The notes below the pieces were generated by a model. That model was given only the letters and a program-made list of their open reading frames with translations, did no database searches and was not told the DNA's origin. Shown here piece after piece: positions 37,502-46,457 of a stretch of DNA of 64,000 nt (position 1 is its first letter; each line of letters starts with the position of its first letter). The translations under genes and the position numbers were made by a program. The DNA is from Legionella israelensis (GTDB lineage Bacteria > Pseudomonadota > Gammaproteobacteria > Legionellales > Legionellaceae): contig NZ_CP038273.1 of assembly GCF_004571175.1 (NCBI RefSeq), positions 248,001-312,000 of the forward strand. The letters run 5' to 3'.

Positions 37502-38447
37502 CTTAAATATCCAGATGCTATCCGGTTTTGTAATGTTTTGTTCGTAGGTAATTTGTGCGCAGGCCTTGTTCCATTTTTATTTAAAAACCCAGCGGCTATT
37601 GCAAAAGAAGTTTGGTACATACCACGCCGAACCTTTTTATTTCTTATGGGAAGCACGTTTTTCACTTTTTTATATCCTATGTTAATTTATTTTGCGTTAG
37701 AACGTACCACGGTCATTAATGTCACGCTTATTTCGCAATTAGACGGCGTATTTTTCATTATTATCAGCACGTTAATTATTGGTATTAAAGTTTCGCGCAA
37801 TGAAATTTGGGGATATTCCATTATTACCATTGGTACATTTTCTATTCTTTTCTATAAAAGCGGTTTTACTTTTCGAATCGGCGATTGGCTTGTTGTTCTG
37901 GCTACGATTTGTATTAATGCAATAGAGGTGATAGATAAAAGACTTATCGAGGATTGCTCTTTCATGACGATAACTTCCGTAACAAATTTATTTTCTGCGA
38001 TTATTTTCTTTTGGATTACCTATCTTTCTTTTGGTTGGGAACACTTCCTAGGAGTTTTTCATGGCGAACTTTGGATAATTATGTTGGTTTATGCTGGCCT
38101 AACTATTGTGCTGGCTGATGTACTTTGGCTTAAGGCACTAAAATTGAATATTTCTTTAAATTTAGTGTCGAAACTTTCACTTCTATCACCTGCTATTACA
38201 CTGCTTTTAGCATTTTTCTTATTAGATGAGATACCCACTAGTCCCGAAGTATTTGGAATAATAGTTATCTTTTTAGGGCTGTTTGTTACGGCTTTTGCTA
38301 AAGCTCGTCCGCGAAAATTGAAAACAAATTCGGTCAAAACTTAAAATCACAGGGAAAAATGGGGGATTACCCAATGAATATGACGACTTTGCAAATTTCT
38401 GCTGTAAACAACAAAAACCACCTTCGCCCACTGCATATGAGCTGCTG

Positions 38448-38470
38448 AAAAAACTCCGAACCCGGGGGTT
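38448..38470. terminator. Hairpin between convergent DMT and ankyrin genes
   Basis: AAACTCCGAACCCGGGGGTTC is adjacent to the ankyrin stop codon. On the minus strand GAACCC-CC-GGGTTC is followed by GGAGTTTTTTC. It shares the AACTCCGAACC core with the hairpins at 6052 and 9859. Confidence 0.5.
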
Positions 38471-39911
38471 CTAAATAAATTGAAGATTCCGTTCAACTTT
38501 ATCTGCTTTGTCAGCGAAGTCTTCCATTTCAACTGCAACATCGCCTTTTCTGCCTCGATTTGCAAAAAATCCACCCTCTGCCAATAAACCTGTACCAGCA
38601 ATGCTGACTCCTATTGCTGCTTTGGCCACCAATGCTGCTCCAATTTTTATCCCTGCAATAGATAAAGGGGTTGAAAATCCAGATGACAGGATGCCCAAAG
38701 TTATGGCCGTGCCTATCATACCTAAGCCAAGAACAGCTAACATGGCTGAGCAAGCCATCTTTCCCCAATTCCGATGTTTGCCTATCATGGCGGAAGTATT
38801 TTGAGCATGTCGTCTTATATTGTCTACGGTTGGATTGCATACTACATTTGTTGTTCCTTGTATATAACGAGTGGCTTGAGTGATTTTATCTGGTGTATCT
38901 AATTTACCTTCATGGGCCAGTTTTTGGAAAGAAACCAATACCTTTTTACCCGATTTTTTCAAGGATTTGATGTTATTATCTCGTTCGTTTCGATAATCTT
39001 GTGTTACATCATTTAATTCTTCACAAGCTTTAATGAAGTTATCCTGTCGACAACAATCTGCCCCAATACTCAGTAGTTTCTTTTTAAAATCAGTTTGATC
39101 CTGTAAATAGGCTGGAGCATCATCAAGCTCTACTTGTGCAATCATATTCATATATACAGATAAATTTTGTTTCGAAGATATAGTTGTGCTCCCTAATACA
39201 TCGTCTATACTTTCTAATTCTTGTTGCTGTCCTTCTAAATAATTGATAAAAAGATATCGCGCATCAATAGTATTTTCCATAAAATACTTTGCTGACTGCC
39301 GCACATCTCTGTTGAAAAATTGATTTTTATCAATTAGCCCTAAATTAATACAAATTCTATCCCAGTGGAAAAAAGCATCCGAAAAATTTATTTTGTACTT
39401 TCCATCGTTTAATTGACTGGCTTCCAGAAACTCCTGATCTTTTTCTTTTATACGTTCTAAAGCGATAACATTTTCAAATGCTTTTGCATAGTATGCTGGG
39501 GGTATCCTTAATAAGTCTGACGCTATCAGATGCTTATCCCAATTTATTCTATAACCATTCTTAGGATGCGCCCCAGATTTGACCAATGACTCTATCATTT
39601 CTTTTGATTTAAATAATGCAGCCCAGTGCAGGGGCCTTAAGTAAGAGCTATCTTCTTCTTCAACTCCGATATCAAAACCTTCAGAGGAAAGAACACTGAT
39701 TTCTTTTACTATATCTACTGCGCAGGTTTTAGTAGCCAAGAGCAAGGGGGTATTACCAAATGATTTTTCTTTTAGCCAGAATTGAAGCGTATCGGCATCA
39801 GTAGTTCTCAATAAAATTCGAAACACTTTAACATCACAATCTAAAATCGCATCATGCAGTGGATTGTTTGCTTGATTGTCATCTTTAAATAGAGATTGAG
39901 GTGTAGCTTTG

Positions 39912-41304
39912 GTTATGTCCGTAAACTGCTGTAAATTCAGGTTGACTTTTTAGGAGTGGAGTCATCGCTAAAATTCGGTACTATTGAGTTGTGAAAAACA
40001 ATAACTATCGAAGGAGATTAGCGATGACGGATTACAATATTACAGTTGGAAAGGAATTGCTTCCAGAACTTTTATCAAGCCAGGATGGGCTCGCAAAGCT
40101 TGTTGAAGGTGTATTGAATCAGGTATTGGAGGCACAGGTGTCAGAAAGTCTGGGAGCAGACAAGCATGAACGTTCAGGTGAACGTATAGGCTATCGTAAC
40201 GGTTACCGTCCAAGACAACTATACACTCGTGTGGGACCAGTCACTCTTCAAGTGCCGCAGACACGTGATGGCTCTTTTTCTACCGATATTTTTAAGCGCT
40301 ATCAACGCAGTGAGCAGGCTTTTGTATTGGCTCTGATGGAAATGGTTGTTAATGGCGTATCAACCAGAAAAGTTAATAACATTACTGAAGAACTTTGCGG
40401 TGCTAGTTTTTCAAAGTCAACCGTCAGTCAACTGTGTTCTGGTCTTGATGCAAGAGTCAGAGCCTTCAACGAGCGTCGGTTTGATGGTGACAACTACCCA
40501 TTTATCATGGTTGATGCGATGTTTATCAAGTGTCGTGATGGTGACAGAGTCGTGTCTCGAGCAGCCTTGACCATCTCGGGTATCAGAAGTGATGGCTACC
40601 GTGAAATACTGGGCCTTCGCATTGGTGACACTGAGAGCTATGCTACATGGGATGAAGCGTTTAAATGGCTAAAATCTCGTGGGCTAAAAGGCGTGATGTA
40701 TGTTGTGTCAGACCAGCATGCAGGGCTTGTGGAAGCGGCTAGAAAGCACTTTCAAGGTGCAACCTGGCAACGATGCCAAGTTCACTTGATGCGCAACATC
40801 CTCGGGCACTGCTCTGTCAGACACCGCAAAGATGTTGCTGAAAAGGCAAAGCTTGTTTTTCAGGCACCTGATATGGAAGAAGCCAGGCGTAGACGCGATG
40901 ATTTTATTGATGCCTTTGAGAAAAAAGCACCAAAATCAGTTACCTGCCTTGAGGAGGCTTTTGACGATGCCATGGTAGTTATGGCGTTGCCGGAGAAATA
41001 CAGGAAGCGACTTCGCACCACCAACATGCAAGAGCGAATTAACGAGGAAATCAGGCGCCGAGAACGAGTGATAAGGATATTTCCTAATGATGATTCTGCA
41101 TGGCGGCTGATTGGCGCTTTATTAGCTGAACAAAACGAGCAGTGGCAATCAAGGCGTTATCTTAATATGGACGAATTTAATGACTGGCTGGCTGAGAATG
41201 AAGCCGGAAAGTCTAATGTTGTAGGGATGAATGCTTTGACTAAATAACGTACTAACTTGATAGGCTGAATTAATGGGAATTTACAGCACTTTTTGGACTT
41301 GACC
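39912..41304 (+). mobile_element. IS256-family (mutator-type) insertion sequence
   Basis: 1393 bp. The ends share GTCC..AAA.TGCTGTAAATTC as imperfect inverted repeats. It is flanked by the 9-bp direct repeat GTAGCTTTG (39903-39911 and 41305-41313), fitting the 8-9 bp duplications of this family. It holds one transposase gene and interrupts the ankyrin gene. Confidence 0.88.
40024..41247 (+). CDS. IS256-family transposase
   Basis: 407 residues from ATG 40024, which has GAAGGAGA upstream; a longer frame from 39991 lacks a site. The mutator-type DDE core is visible as Asp in FIMVDAMFIKCRDG, Asp in VVSDQHAGLVEAARKHF and Glu in RTTNMQERINEEIRRR. The C/H motif CQVHLMRNIL is also characteristic. 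The frame is full length and apparently intact. Confidence 0.95.
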   Translation: MTDYNITVGKELLPELLSSQDGLAKLVEGVLNQVLEAQVSESLGADKHERSGERIGYRNGYRPRQLYTRVGPVTLQVPQTRDGSFSTDIFKRYQRSEQAFVLALMEMVVNGVSTRKVNNITEELCGASFSKSTVSQLCSGLDARVRAFNERRFDGDNYPFIMVDAMFIKCRDGDRVVSRAALTISGIRSDGYREILGLRIGDTESYATWDEAFKWLKSRGLKGVMYVVSDQHAGLVEAARKHFQGATWQRCQVHLMRNILGHCSVRHRKDVAEKAKLVFQAPDMEEARRRRDDFIDAFEKKAPKSVTCLEEAFDDAMVVMALPEKYRKRLRTTNMQERINEEIRRRERVIRIFPNDDSAWRLIGALLAEQNEQWQSRRYLNMDEFNDWLAENEAGKSNVVGMNALTK

Positions 41305-41321
41305 GTAGCTTTGTTAGGCAT

Positions 41322-41720
41322 AATTTGAAATTAATAATTTTCTTAGATTAAATATTACACAAATTATTTAAAGAATTTATTAATTGTATGGCGGAAATTC
41401 GACATATACTGCGGTGGAGTTGTCACTATTAAACCGAACCATTCAGCATGAAAAAGATAACCAACTGATAATTCATCATTTTTAAAAAATTCTGCGCAAT
41501 TTATTAACATTTAAAACCATCGATTTTTTAGATAATGCAATGAGGTATTGCGCTTTAATATCCTATTTACAAATAAACTATTTGGGGTAAACACTGACTT
41601 TTTGTTATAATATAAGGCATATTGCAAATATATTATTCCATCTTATGACAGTATTAATTTTAAAATTTTATTAATTAATTTGTGGATACAAACACAAAAA
41701 CAAAATATCAGGATAATAAA
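41322..41720. other. AT-rich divergent intergenic region
   Basis: About 400 bp between the ancestral ankyrin start and the giant effector-like gene. It holds the candidate promoter at 41582-41611. I see no gene or RNA in it. Confidence 0.5.
41582..41611 (+). promoter_or_regulatory. Candidate promoter of the giant effector-like gene
   Basis: A perfect TATAAT at 41606-41611 has TTGGGG 18 nt upstream (41582-41587). It lies about 110 bp before the ATG. The -35 box is weak. Confidence 0.4.
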
Positions 41721-44700
41721 ATGAAACGTTTTCTTAATGGTCAGAAAATTAATGATTATAATGAATTAGATATATATCAAGCACTTTTTGATATCTATCC
41801 CACCATTGATATTCCTGATATTAACAATGAAGAAGAATTTTCTGATTGGTTATCAGCAATACAAACAGAACTTAATGAAAGATTAAGTGAGATCATTAAA
41901 GAGGCGAGAAACAAATATCCTCCGCAGATTAGAAAACCCTTTCCACCAGAAGAATATATCGATGATCCTCATTTTAATCCAATCTCTATATGGATAGATC
42001 CTCCTCAAGTACGTAACCCGCAATACGAAGAAGAGTATGCTGAATATGCAAGAAAGTTACGTGAATATGAGCAACATGTTAAAGACGTTAATATTAGCAG
42101 AAAGCAATATCTCATGGAACATGAAGATTATAGGAAAATTCGTGGTTTATTGGGTGTAATAAAACACTTTGAAAATGATTCAGTTCTTATTCCCGAATGG
42201 CAGAATATTCGCCAATCTTTCCATGAATTAGCCGACAACTCAAATACAAATAGACAAGGGCTGAGACGTTTACTGACTAAAATCGAACGAATAAATGACA
42301 AAGAAAAATCGGATGAAGACAAAATTATAGAATTTACATCAGAACTCCTTGATGAATATAAATTAATTTTGACGACAGGAGGTAAAGGAAGTTTAGGTTT
42401 TGAATCAAATAGCAGACTGGCAAAAGAATTTAGGCAGTTCTGTCAAGATCATTTATTTATAAACCTGCCTCGCAGTATAGAGAAAAGCACTGAGTTAAAT
42501 CTACATAATGTCGATGCTGAAACTAATTTTTATTACATGATCAATGAAGATCGCGAGAAAAAAGATTTTTCCAATAACTACGGCATTTTTTATATAAAAA
42601 ACAGCGATCAGTTACGTAATATTAATAGCTATGAATACTTGCGTTATATCGTAGAACACAATCTGGACTTTTTCGAAAATCCCGCTTCTTTCCCTCAAGA
42701 CTTAAAGAAATTGTTTAACCAAATTTACAATGAATGTGAGGAATATAATGACTCATTCTCTTATGGTGATTTATATACTAAATTCATGTCAAAAATAGAA
42801 AGTTTTATACGAGAAGCCACTGATAAGGAAGAGTTAAGTAAGCTGGATGGTATTGTTGAATGTATTTATTTAAACGAAAATCATGCTCTCGAGAGAGCGC
42901 ACACTATGATAGGGGAAGAACTATTAATTAATCAAACATCAGATGAATTTAATGTTGCGCTCAAAGAACGCATGAAAAAATCGGGTTATAAACGGAACAG
43001 CATCACCCCCGTTAAAAGAGAGGAAACATTAACCAGAGTATGGGATACTGCGCTCGCTCCAAGTTTTAAACCGCAAAGAACAACCAGTCAGCCTTCTGTT
43101 AAACATTATCAATATAAACAAGAATTGGACTTACCCATTGAAATCAGAATGGGTACACAAGCCCAACGGCATATACGTGATCCTATCGTAAGTCCCCTAT
43201 TTAAGCGATATCTCGAAGTTCAGGAACAAAAGTATCCTGCAAGTATTACCCATATTTATTTCAACGGGCTGGGTTATTCCAATAAAGGACTAACTGGAAA
43301 AGCTAAGTTTGAGCGCAATATCGAAAAAGAAATGTCTTCAAAACTTCATGAATTAGAGAATGAGCATCCAAACGTCGTGGTGATTACCTTACCCGCTGAT
43401 CTAGGTTTAATGAGTATAGAGAGACTGGAAAAGCAGTTTGTGCCCATTGAAAAAGAAGAATTTAAAGATTTTATAATCAAACTTGCAAGTGAAGATCCTA
43501 GTCTTTCAGAGGAGCTTAATGATTTCCATATCAGTCCCAAAGCTCGTGAATTAATTTTTGAAGATGATCAAGAAGCAATACTTGAAGAGCTTTATGACAA
43601 TACTTTGCATGCATTAGGTCTTGAGAATAAAACCAGTTTTAGCTCAAGCGAACAACAAGCAATACTGTTTCATTTTTCAAAATATGAGTTAAAAAATTAC
43701 ATTATAGAAAAATTAAACCCAATTTCTATAAGTGATCAATGCAAGGATGGTATTGATAGAGCAGCAGTACAATCTCTTTATTATAATTTAATGAAATCGA
43801 TTTTGTTAGAAAACCCGTTAACAAAAGAAGAATTCGAACGAGGAATGCATGCTGCTGCAGTCCTGGTAAAAGGAAGAGGTATGAATAATCATACCAAGCG
43901 ATTTTGGAATGCTGTTAATCATTTAGTTCATGGTGAACATGCAGAATATATCAACAACAACTGTCCTTGGTTAGTTGAATGGGTGGAAAACAATCAACCT
44001 GATTTATCAAATTCGGATTCCTATGAAGACATACATGAGATAAATGTAGAGGAACATTGGGAAAACGTCCGTGATTCTTTTAAAGAGCTGGCTGAAAATG
44101 TACCTTCTAAAAGAAATAGCGCTAAAAGGTTGTTAGAGCAATTAGATGTTATCGAAAAGATGGATTTATCACCTGAAGGAAAAATCTATACCTTTACCGA
44201 AGCCATCCTCAAGGAGTACAGGCATATTTTAAGAAGCGGAGGTAAAGGACGCCTGGGTCTTGAGTCAAATAGTATTTTTGCTTCTGAGCTACACGAATTT
44301 TGTATTGATCACTTTGATATTCGCCTGCCTAAATCATTATCAAAAGGAGAAAAATTAAGTATAGATTCTCCAAATATTGCAAAGGGAGAAAAATTTAATT
44401 TAATTGCAAGAAATCCAAATCCAAAAATCCTAATCTTAGACATTGATAATTGTCTGAAAGTAAATGGGCAACTAAACCCTGCAATTATTGAGCATATCCA
44501 AAAAGAAAATTACGATGAAATCATTTTATTCACACAAAGAAGTCGCATCATTCAAAGGCCGGCAATATCCAGAGCTTATCATGATGAAACCGATTATTTT
44601 CCCACGACTTCAAGCATTGTGAACGAACTACAGGAGCTTACCGGTAAAGAGATTAAAGTTTCTACATCAATGGACCATTTATACGGTAAACCCACAAGCT

Positions 44701-46451
44701 ATTTTTCTGAGCACTTAAATGAATTTGAAAATAAAGTATTACAAGATCCATTGATTGCTGAAGGGAGAACTTCTGAAGACATTTTAGACATTACGCAAGA
44801 GGAATTAGACCATATTAAAAATAGAATAAATGAAATATTAGCTGAGGATACAGATGAAGATATAAAAAAACAAAAGCTGGGTGAGATTATTGAACCTCAT
44901 CTAATAGAGCAATTATTTGATGAATATGAACCTTTAGATTTAGATACAATTCAATTTGAGGCCGATAACGTGGATCTTATTCATCCACGCGGGAAAGTAT
45001 TGCAGTTTCGATATTTGTGTGAAGATATTCAAAAGAGATATAGAAGTAATTCATGCACCATACACTATCTTGACGATAGCGAACATAATATTGAAGAGAT
45101 ACTCGATGCAAGTGATGAGTTACCCATCGCCCCCCTTTGTGCGCGAGTAGATCACGAAAATATTATTACGAATGAATATGGAGTTGGATTAATTTTAAAT
45201 GATGACTATAGAGATGATTTTTTGCGTGATATACATCATCGTAATGGTGCGATAAAGCAAATAAATATTGATATTGATCATTCACTACTAAGTGAAGATG
45301 AAAAAAAGAAGGCCAGATCAAAACTGTTAGATTACCAGCTACATCATTTGGCTGAGATTGTTTCTTCTCCAAATGAAGACTTATGTCATGAAGGAGCAGA
45401 AGAACAGGCACACAAAGTATTAAAAGGGCTTTTCGAAACATTCGCATACACAAAATGGGACACCGGAAGTGGCGGCGTGAATATCGACATTCAAGATAAA
45501 AATGGTCTCGTAACACATCAAGCCACCGTACCTAAAAATATTGCGAAAATAATGAAAATGATTTCAAATGCATCTCTCGCTGAGTCAAATGGTAAAAACA
45601 TAAGCTGGGTTAAATTATTGCATGCTGTTGAAAAATTAGGCTCAAAAGCCGCTGATAAAATCAGCCTTGGTAGAACCGGTATGACAAAACAGACATTTGC
45701 CTTTTTTAAAGAACAATATCAAAATACCGTGAGGCACCGTCATGAGAGTGAAAAAGATTTTCTTGCAAGATATACCCATCAAGACGCTGAGAAGATTACA
45801 AGAAGAGAAATAGAAAAACTTACCTCAACATTTTTTATTAGCAGAACCGGTGTTGAATTGCTTGACCTTTGTGGGGAGACCCCTCTCACCAATGGCAAGG
45901 AACTTCCTGATATATTTACAGAATCCTATGGAAGCAACCGAAAAACCGAAGAGGAATACCGCGCCCTGGATGAGCAATTAATAGAAGCGAGGGCATTATC
46001 CAGTAGTATGACTGAATACCGACAACAGGCTGAGAGTATACATTATGCAAATTGTACAACACTTGCTTGTTTTTTATGCGATGCATTGTTAGCCCAGGAC
46101 ATTGAGGCAAAAATATTTGGTTTGGGTGGAGCTCATCATTTTGTGATTGCAAAGGATGGTCATTCTGATTGGTTAATCGTAGCAGATCCATGGGCGAACA
46201 CTCAGTTTAAGATTCAAATGGAAACTCCTGTTGATGATCTAGAAGAACTCTCAGCTAATGATCGTCTAAGGATTGCAGAGCAATATTATGTAGAGACTGG
46301 TTTGTATTCAAATTATCGAGAAAAATTAGATGAATTGATTGCTCTCAACCCAAATATAAGTGAGATCACTACTGAGTGTTATTTTCAAGTAACGGGAACA
46401 GAGCGCTTTTTCGAATTTGAAAATGTTCAGGAAAATAGTTTTAGCCTGTAA
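41721..46451 (+). CDS. Giant multidomain protein (1576 residues), candidate Dot/Icm effector
   Basis: ATG 41721 has AGGA 7 nt upstream, so it is chosen over a GTG at 41682. Visible parts in order: a charged helical N-terminus; module R1 (160-252); a middle region with ITHIYFNGLGYSNKG leading to CKDGIDR (Cys674-Arg680), a CX5R phosphatase-type loop; module R2 (780-872), a clear duplicate of R1; an ILDIDNCL segment (Asp907, Asp909) with a later HYLDDSEHN (Asp1118-Asp1119), resembling HAD motifs; and a C-terminal NCTTLACFLC (Cys1445), GGAHHFVIA (His1472/1473) and ADPWAN (Asp1489), a Cys-His-Asp arrangement as in papain-like peptidases or deamidases. No signal peptide or membrane helix. The stop overlaps the IS481 target site by one base, and the frame survives intact. 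Activities are inferred from motifs only. Confidence 0.72.
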   Translation: MKRFLNGQKINDYNELDIYQALFDIYPTIDIPDINNEEEFSDWLSAIQTELNERLSEIIKEARNKYPPQIRKPFPPEEYIDDPHFNPISIWIDPPQVRNPQYEEEYAEYARKLREYEQHVKDVNISRKQYLMEHEDYRKIRGLLGVIKHFENDSVLIPEWQNIRQSFHELADNSNTNRQGLRRLLTKIERINDKEKSDEDKIIEFTSELLDEYKLILTTGGKGSLGFESNSRLAKEFRQFCQDHLFINLPRSIEKSTELNLHNVDAETNFYYMINEDREKKDFSNNYGIFYIKNSDQLRNINSYEYLRYIVEHNLDFFENPASFPQDLKKLFNQIYNECEEYNDSFSYGDLYTKFMSKIESFIREATDKEELSKLDGIVECIYLNENHALERAHTMIGEELLINQTSDEFNVALKERMKKSGYKRNSITPVKREETLTRVWDTALAPSFKPQRTTSQPSVKHYQYKQELDLPIEIRMGTQAQRHIRDPIVSPLFKRYLEVQEQKYPASITHIYFNGLGYSNKGLTGKAKFERNIEKEMSSKLHELENEHPNVVVITLPADLGLMSIERLEKQFVPIEKEEFKDFIIKLASEDPSLSEELNDFHISPKARELIFEDDQEAILEELYDNTLHALGLENKTSFSSSEQQAILFHFSKYELKNYIIEKLNPISISDQCKDGIDRAAVQSLYYNLMKSILLENPLTKEEFERGMHAAAVLVKGRGMNNHTKRFWNAVNHLVHGEHAEYINNNCPWLVEWVENNQPDLSNSDSYEDIHEINVEEHWENVRDSFKELAENVPSKRNSAKRLLEQLDVIEKMDLSPEGKIYTFTEAILKEYRHILRSGGKGRLGLESNSIFASELHEFCIDHFDIRLPKSLSKGEKLSIDSPNIAKGEKFNLIARNPNPKILILDIDNCLKVNGQLNPAIIEHIQKENYDEIILFTQRSRIIQRPAISRAYHDETDYFPTTSSIVNELQELTGKEIKVSTSMDHLYGKPTSYFSEHLNEFENKVLQDPLIAEGRTSEDILDITQEELDHIKNRINEILAEDTDEDIKKQKLGEIIEPHLIEQLFDEYEPLDLDTIQFEADNVDLIHPRGKVLQFRYLCEDIQKRYRSNSCTIHYLDDSEHNIEEILDASDELPIAPLCARVDHENIITNEYGVGLILNDDYRDDFLRDIHHRNGAIKQINIDIDHSLLSEDEKKKARSKLLDYQLHHLAEIVSSPNEDLCHEGAEEQAHKVLKGLFETFAYTKWDTGSGGVNIDIQDKNGLVTHQATVPKNIAKIMKMISNASLAESNGKNISWVKLLHAVEKLGSKAADKISLGRTGMTKQTFAFFKEQYQNTVRHRHESEKDFLARYTHQDAEKITRREIEKLTSTFFISRTGVELLDLCGETPLTNGKELPDIFTESYGSNRKTEEEYRALDEQLIEARALSSSMTEYRQQAESIHYANCTTLACFLCDALLAQDIEAKIFGLGGAHHFVIAKDGHSDWLIVADPWANTQFKIQMETPVDDLEELSANDRLRIAEQYYVETGLYSNYREKLDELIALNPNISEITTECYFQVTGTERFFEFENVQENSFSL

Positions 46452-46457
46452 ATAAGG

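Larger units (their letters stand above)
36189..38344 (+). pseudogene. DMT/EamA-family transporter gene split by an IS481-family element
   Basis: The N-terminal 38 codons (36189-36303, MEKKKKAVLLFICSILLF...GLK) are cut by the insertion sequence at 36304-37501. The remaining reading frame resumes at 37509. Removing the element and one copy of the 7-bp duplication CTTAAAT restores an unbroken frame across the junction (...HGKEIGLK|YPDAIRFCNVL...) of about 316 residues with roughly ten membrane helices. This is the usual size and topology of drug/metabolite-transporter (EamA) carriers. A TTG at 37538 could start a truncated product. The substrate is unknown. Confidence 0.85.
38471..41321 (-). 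pseudogene. Ankyrin-repeat protein gene (effector-like) split near its start by an IS256-family element
   Basis: The main frame (38471-39911) encodes ankyrin repeats at its N-terminal end: NNPLHDAILDCDVKVFRILL, GNTPLLLATKTCAVDIVKEI and RPLHWAALFKSKEMIESLVKSGA. A long helical middle and two hydrophobic C-terminal segments (MLAVLGLGMIGTAITLGIL, and IGAALVAKAAIGVSIAGTGLL) follow. Removing the element at 39912-41304 and one 9-bp GTAGCTTTG duplication joins the frame to an ATG at 41319-41321, giving MPNKATPQSLFK... and about 482 residues. A GTG at 39826 could still start a shortened protein. No strong ribosome site is seen at the rebuilt ATG. The architecture suggests a Dot/Icm effector. Confidence 0.78.

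Noticed and set aside
41640..41720. Start of the giant protein at GTG 41682
   Set aside because: No ribosome site there, while ATG 41721 has AGGA at good spacing.
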